A DNA stretch of 8,362 nucleotides, from assembly GCA_030838025.1 (NCBI GenBank), contig JAUTXM010000416.1, positions 1 to 8,362 on the forward strand, read 5' to 3'. Both the position numbers and the translations under genes were made by a program. This document shows positions 6,561-8,362 of this stretch, in pieces. Position 1 is the first letter of the stretch, and each line of letters starts with the position of its first letter. The notes below the pieces were generated by a model. It did no database searches and was not told where the DNA came from. It worked only from the letters and a program-made list of their open reading frames with translations. This DNA is from Acidimicrobiaceae bacterium. GTDB lineage: Bacteria; Actinomycetota; Acidimicrobiia; Acidimicrobiales; Palsa-688.

Positions 6561-6602
6561 GTTGCTTGCAGACGCAACGGAATCGACCGTACGCTCGTTG
6601 CG
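6561..6602. promoter_or_regulatory. Operator-like inverted repeats around the BldC-like promoter
   Basis: CGCAACG at 6573-6579 and CGTTGCG at 6596-6602 form a perfect 7-base inverted repeat with a 16-base spacer that contains the -10 hexamer (6590-6595). A third half-site, GTTGC at 6561-6565, is inverted relative to GCAAC at 6574-6578 and overlaps the edge of the -35 region. Sites on both sides of the -10 element are typical of repressor binding. Autoregulation by the downstream DNA-binding protein is an obvious guess, but nothing here shows it. Confidence 0.4.
6566..6595 (+). promoter_or_regulatory. Probable promoter of the BldC-like gene
   Basis: TTGCAG at 6566-6571 and TACGCT at 6590-6595 are separated by 18 bases and resemble a housekeeping sigma promoter. 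The -10 element ends seven bases before ATG 6603, the leaderless arrangement seen at ald. That ATG, however, opens only a nine-codon frame, not the regulator itself. Confidence 0.5.
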
Positions 6603-6632
6603 ATGCGCTTGACCCCGAGTGACGTCGTTTGA
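6603..6632 (+). CDS. Nine-codon leaderless upstream ORF
   Basis: ATG 6603 begins seven bases after a TANNNT element and encodes MRLTPSDVV, then TGA at 6630-6632. The stop overlaps the TTG start of the BldC-like gene (6629) as TTGA, so a ribosome finishing the peptide could restart on the regulator. The peptide resembles the start of the downstream protein (RLTPSD against MTPEDE). It may therefore be a duplicated, frame-shifted copy of the original gene start rather than a gene with its own product. Confidence 0.4.
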   Translation: MRLTPSDVV

Positions 6633-6644
6633 CCCCCGAGGACG
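6609..6644 (+). repeat. Imperfect 20-base-offset direct repeat at the BldC-like start
   Basis: TTGACCCCGAGTGACG at 6609-6624 and TTGACCCCCGAGGACG at 6629-6644 share an identical TTGACCCC plus GAG and GACG, differing by two one-base indels. The offset of 20 bases is not a multiple of three, so a duplication here would shift the reading frame between the leaderless ATG and the gene body. A pair of protein-binding direct repeats is the alternative reading. Confidence 0.6.
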
Positions 6645-6901
6645 AGCAATTGTTGACCCGGTCGGAAGCGGCGCGCTACCTCGGGGTGCCTCCGGGCAGG
6701 ATCTACCAGTGGGCTCGCTCAGGCCGGCTGCGTTGTGTCGTCACCCTCGGCGGCCACGCCCGTTTCCGCCTGGCAGACCTCGAGGCGGCCAAAGCCGCGC
6801 CTCCCCGCCGGGGTGGCCACCCTCGCGAGGCGCCACCGGACCAGTTGCCGCGATCCACTCCCCAGGTGGACAGCCAAGACGAGGGCGACGGCTTGCGCTA
6901 G
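6629..6901 (+). CDS. BldC-like (MerR/excisionase-type) helix-turn-helix protein
   Basis: A 90-residue protein whose first 60 residues form a winged helix-turn-helix of the MerR/excisionase type: LLTRSEAARYLGV, then GRIYQWARSGRLRCVVTLGGHARF. The turn TLGGH followed by a basic or aromatic residue is characteristic of BldC, a small actinobacterial developmental regulator that binds direct DNA repeats. Residues 60-90 are Pro, Gly and Arg rich and probably disordered, longer than in Streptomyces BldC (68 residues). The start chosen is TTG 6629, overlapping the stop of a nine-codon upstream ORF; TTG 6650 and 6653 are alternatives. No ribosome binding site is visible. It converges on trpS with only 15 bases between the stops. 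No integrase or phage genes are adjacent, so an excisionase role is unlikely. DNA binding is well supported; the regulon is unknown. Confidence 0.82.
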   Translation: MTPEDEQLLTRSEAARYLGVPPGRIYQWARSGRLRCVVTLGGHARFRLADLEAAKAAPPRRGGHPREAPPDQLPRSTPQVDSQDEGDGLR

Positions 6902-6916
6902 CGGGTTGGTGGGCGA

Positions 6917-7921
6917 TCAGGGGCGGGGCACCAAGCCGACCGCGTCGCGCGCCCGGTGCAACGTGACCGACGCGATGGCGTGCGCCTTGTCGGCTCCTTG
7001 CGCCAGTGCCTTCTCGGCCACACCCGGCTCCGCCGTGAGTTCGCGGTACCGCTGCTGGACCGGGCGGAGCATCTCGACCAGCGCCGAGGCCGCGTCCGCC
7101 TTGAGCGGCCCGTACTGCGAGTACTCCGCCGCCACCTCGGCCGGCGCACGGCCGGTGGCCAGCCCCAAGAGCTCGAGCAGATTGGACACGCCCGGCTTGG
7201 CGGCGGGGTCGTAACGCACCGCTCCGGCGCCGGTCTCGGCGTCGGTCACGGCCCGCTTGACCTTGCTCTCGATGGCCTTGGGCGGATCGAGCAGCAGCAC
7301 GACCCCCTGCGGTGACTCCGCTGATTTCGACATCTTGGCCGTGGGCTGCTGGAGGTCCATGATGCGGGCCCCCCGCCCGGCCGCGGGGATGGCGGCCGCG
7401 GGCACGACGAATGTCTTCCCGTAGCGCTTGTTGAACCGCATGGCCAGGTCGCGGGTCAGTTCGAGATGTTGCCGCTGGTCGTCACCGACCGGCACCCGGT
7501 CGGCGTCGTACAGCAGAATGTCGGCCGCTTGCAGGACCGGGTAGGTGAACAAACCCACCCGGGCCGCCTCCTCACCCCCGCGCGCCGTCTTGTCCTTGAA
7601 CTGAGTCATGCGCCGCAACTCGCCCATGGAAGCGGTGCACTCGAGCAACCACGACAACTCGGTGTGCTCCGGGACGTGGCTCTGCAAGAACAAGGTGCAC
7701 ACGTCGGGGTCGAGCCCGACGGCAAGCAGGAGGTTGGCGCACTCCATCGATTTGGCCCGCAGCTCCGCAGGGTCGCGGGGCACCGTAAGGGCATGCAGGT
7801 CGACCAGGCAGAAGTAGCAGTCGTAGTCGTGCTGATCATCGACCCAGCCCCGCAGCGCACCCAGGTAGTTGCCCAGGTGGATGTCGCCCGTGGGCTGGAC
7901 GCCCGACAGCACTCGTGTCAC
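6917..7921 (-). CDS. trpS: Tryptophan--tRNA ligase
   Basis: A 334-residue class I aminoacyl-tRNA synthetase that charges tRNA-Trp with tryptophan using ATP, in the cytosol. It opens with VLSGVQPTGDIHLGNYLGA, containing the HIGH-type motif HLGN at 15-18. The conserved core YPVLQAADILLYDAD and VPVGDDQRQHLELTRDLA follows. The KMSKS loop is intact at 196-200. The helical C-terminal part ends in the usual EKALAQGADKAHAIA-type region, and the length is normal. GTG 7921 is chosen because it falls just before the conserved start and six bases after TACCAT on the minus strand, which implies a leaderless transcript. Frame extending upstream to 8032 would run through the divergent scpA gene and is rejected. 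The gene converges on the BldC-like gene and diverges from scpA. Confidence 0.97.
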   Translation of the reverse strand: MTRVLSGVQPTGDIHLGNYLGALRGWVDDQHDYDCYFCLVDLHALTVPRDPAELRAKSMECANLLLAVGLDPDVCTLFLQSHVPEHTELSWLLECTASMGELRRMTQFKDKTARGGEEAARVGLFTYPVLQAADILLYDADRVPVGDDQRQHLELTRDLAMRFNKRYGKTFVVPAAAIPAAGRGARIMDLQQPTAKMSKSAESPQGVVLLLDPPKAIESKVKRAVTDAETGAGAVRYDPAAKPGVSNLLELLGLATGRAPAEVAAEYSQYGPLKADAASALVEMLRPVQQRYRELTAEPGVAEKALAQGADKAHAIASVTLHRARDAVGLVPRP

Positions 7922-7927
7922 CGGCCG

Positions 7928-7933
7928 ATGGTA
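7928..7933 (-). promoter_or_regulatory. Probable -10 element for leaderless trpS
   Basis: On the minus strand TACCAT occupies 7933-7928, with six bases to the GTG start at 7921. The spacing matches the other putative leaderless promoters here. Its upstream elements would overlap the promoter of scpA. No T-box leader is possible, because there is no room for a leader. Confidence 0.45.
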
Positions 7934-7960
7934 TGCGCCGTGCCGGTCACACCCCGCCGG

Positions 7961-7966
7961 TATTCT
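7961..7966 (+). promoter_or_regulatory. Probable -10 element for scpA
   Basis: TATTCT matches TANNNT closely and ends nine bases before ATG 7976. Transcription would begin near 7972-7974, leaving a leader of only a few bases with no ribosome binding site. It lies 27 bases from the divergent trpS -10 element, so the two promoters must share or compete for upstream DNA. Confidence 0.45.
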
Positions 7967-7975
7967 CAGATCACG

Positions 7976-8362
7976 ATGCCGTACGAGGTCACCACCGCCG
8001 TTTTCGAGGGTCCCTTCGACCTGTTGCTGCACCTCATCACCCGTGAGCAGGTCGACATCTACGAGGTGTCCATCAACGCCATCGTCGATGCCTTCGTGGC
8101 CGAGCTCGAGCGCCGGCAGAGCTTCGACCTCGACGGGGCCACCGAGTTCCTGCTGATCGCCGCCATCCTCATCGAGCTGAAGGCCCGCCGGCTGCTGCCC
8201 GGGCGCGACGACGTCGACATGGACGAAGAGCTCGCCCTCTGGGAGGAGCGCGACCTCCTGCTGGCCCGGCTCCTCGAGTGCAAGACCTTCAAGGACGCGG
8301 CCCAGTCGCTGCAGCGGCTGGCGGCCCTGGCCGAGCGCTCCTATCCCCGCCGGGCCGGCATC
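7976..8362 (+). CDS. scpA: Segregation and condensation protein A, N-terminal part
   Basis: This is the kleisin subunit that, with ScpB and SMC, forms the bacterial condensin organising and segregating the chromosome. The first 129 codons are in the window; the frame stays open to the edge, so the 3' end is missing (the family is usually about 240-280 residues). The N-terminal signature is clear: YEVTTAVFEGPFDLLLHLI, then VDIYEVSINAIVDAFVAEL. These are followed by ATEFLLIAAILIELKARRLL, the helix that contacts the SMC neck, and an acidic linker DDVDMDEE. The start is ATG 7976, just after a TATTCT element. By family gene order scpB should follow outside the window; xerD in the same neighbourhood also acts in chromosome maintenance. 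Confidence 0.96.
   Translation, partial: MPYEVTTAVFEGPFDLLLHLITREQVDIYEVSINAIVDAFVAELERRQSFDLDGATEFLLIAAILIELKARRLLPGRDDVDMDEELALWEERDLLLARLLECKTFKDAAQSLQRLAALAERSYPRRAGI

Noticed and set aside
6629..6901. Reading the helix-turn-helix protein as a phage or plasmid excisionase marking a mobile element.
   Set aside because: No integrase, attachment repeats or mobile genes are adjacent. XerD lies about 2 kb away in a housekeeping context, and the TLGGH motif fits BldC-like regulators better.
7922..8032. N-terminal extension of trpS to 8032.
   Set aside because: It would overlap the start of scpA on the other strand, and the conserved TrpS N-terminus begins at GTG 7921.
1..8362. CRISPR array, toxin-antitoxin pair, defence island or biosynthetic cluster.
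   Set aside because: No regularly spaced repeats, paired small toxin-like genes, nuclease or effector genes or biosynthetic enzymes are visible; all intact genes are core functions or common regulators.

Overview
The window is a compact, very GC-rich chromosomal segment of housekeeping genes. GC-rich third codon positions, TANNNT promoter elements placed just before start codons, a near absence of Shine-Dalgarno sequences, GTG and TTG starts, and the order pyrG - Nudix - xerD near scpA all point to an actinobacterium. The additional genes (alanine dehydrogenase, a DksA/TraR zinc-finger protein, a site-2 protease, an HD protein, a BldC-like regulator, trpS) suggest a deep lineage such as Acidimicrobiia. 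That placement is an inference from gene order and protein style, not the result of a search.

Layout. A hairpin and a promoter precede pyrG (CTP synthase, 103-1851), the only gene here with a strong ribosome binding site. It overlaps a Nudix hydrolase of the ADP-ribose pyrophosphatase type (1848-2408) by four bases. After a short gap holding a small tandem repeat come ald (alanine dehydrogenase, 2487-3596) and xerD (tyrosine recombinase, 3593-4555), again overlapping by four bases. A second plus-strand group follows: a DksA/TraR-type protein (4636-4974), a minimal M50 site-2 protease (5020-5730) and an HD-domain protein (5727-6236, four-base overlap with the protease gene). Positions 6237-6602 hold no intact gene. 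They contain what looks like a frameshifted remnant of a minus-strand membrane protein gene, then a promoter with an operator-like inverted repeat. A small BldC/MerR-like DNA-binding protein (6629-6901) follows and converges on trpS (minus strand, 6917-7921). trpS is divergent from scpA (7976 to the window end, incomplete), across only 54 bases that hold both promoters.

How the genes fit together. The segment combines nucleotide and cofactor metabolism (pyrG, Nudix), amino-acid and redox metabolism (ald), chromosome maintenance (xerD resolves chromosome dimers; scpA encodes the kleisin of the SMC condensin), translation (trpS) and probable regulation or stress signalling (DksA/TraR-like protein, site-2 protease, HD protein, BldC-like regulator). 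There is no CRISPR array, insertion sequence, integrase-linked cargo, tRNA or rRNA, and I do not see a new biological system.

The most interesting signals are small. At least four starts look leaderless. The start region of the BldC-like gene appears to have been duplicated, which throws the original leaderless ATG out of frame and creates a nine-codon upstream ORF. An inverted repeat brackets its -10 element. The DksA-like protein lacks one of the two acidic tip residues of classical DksA.
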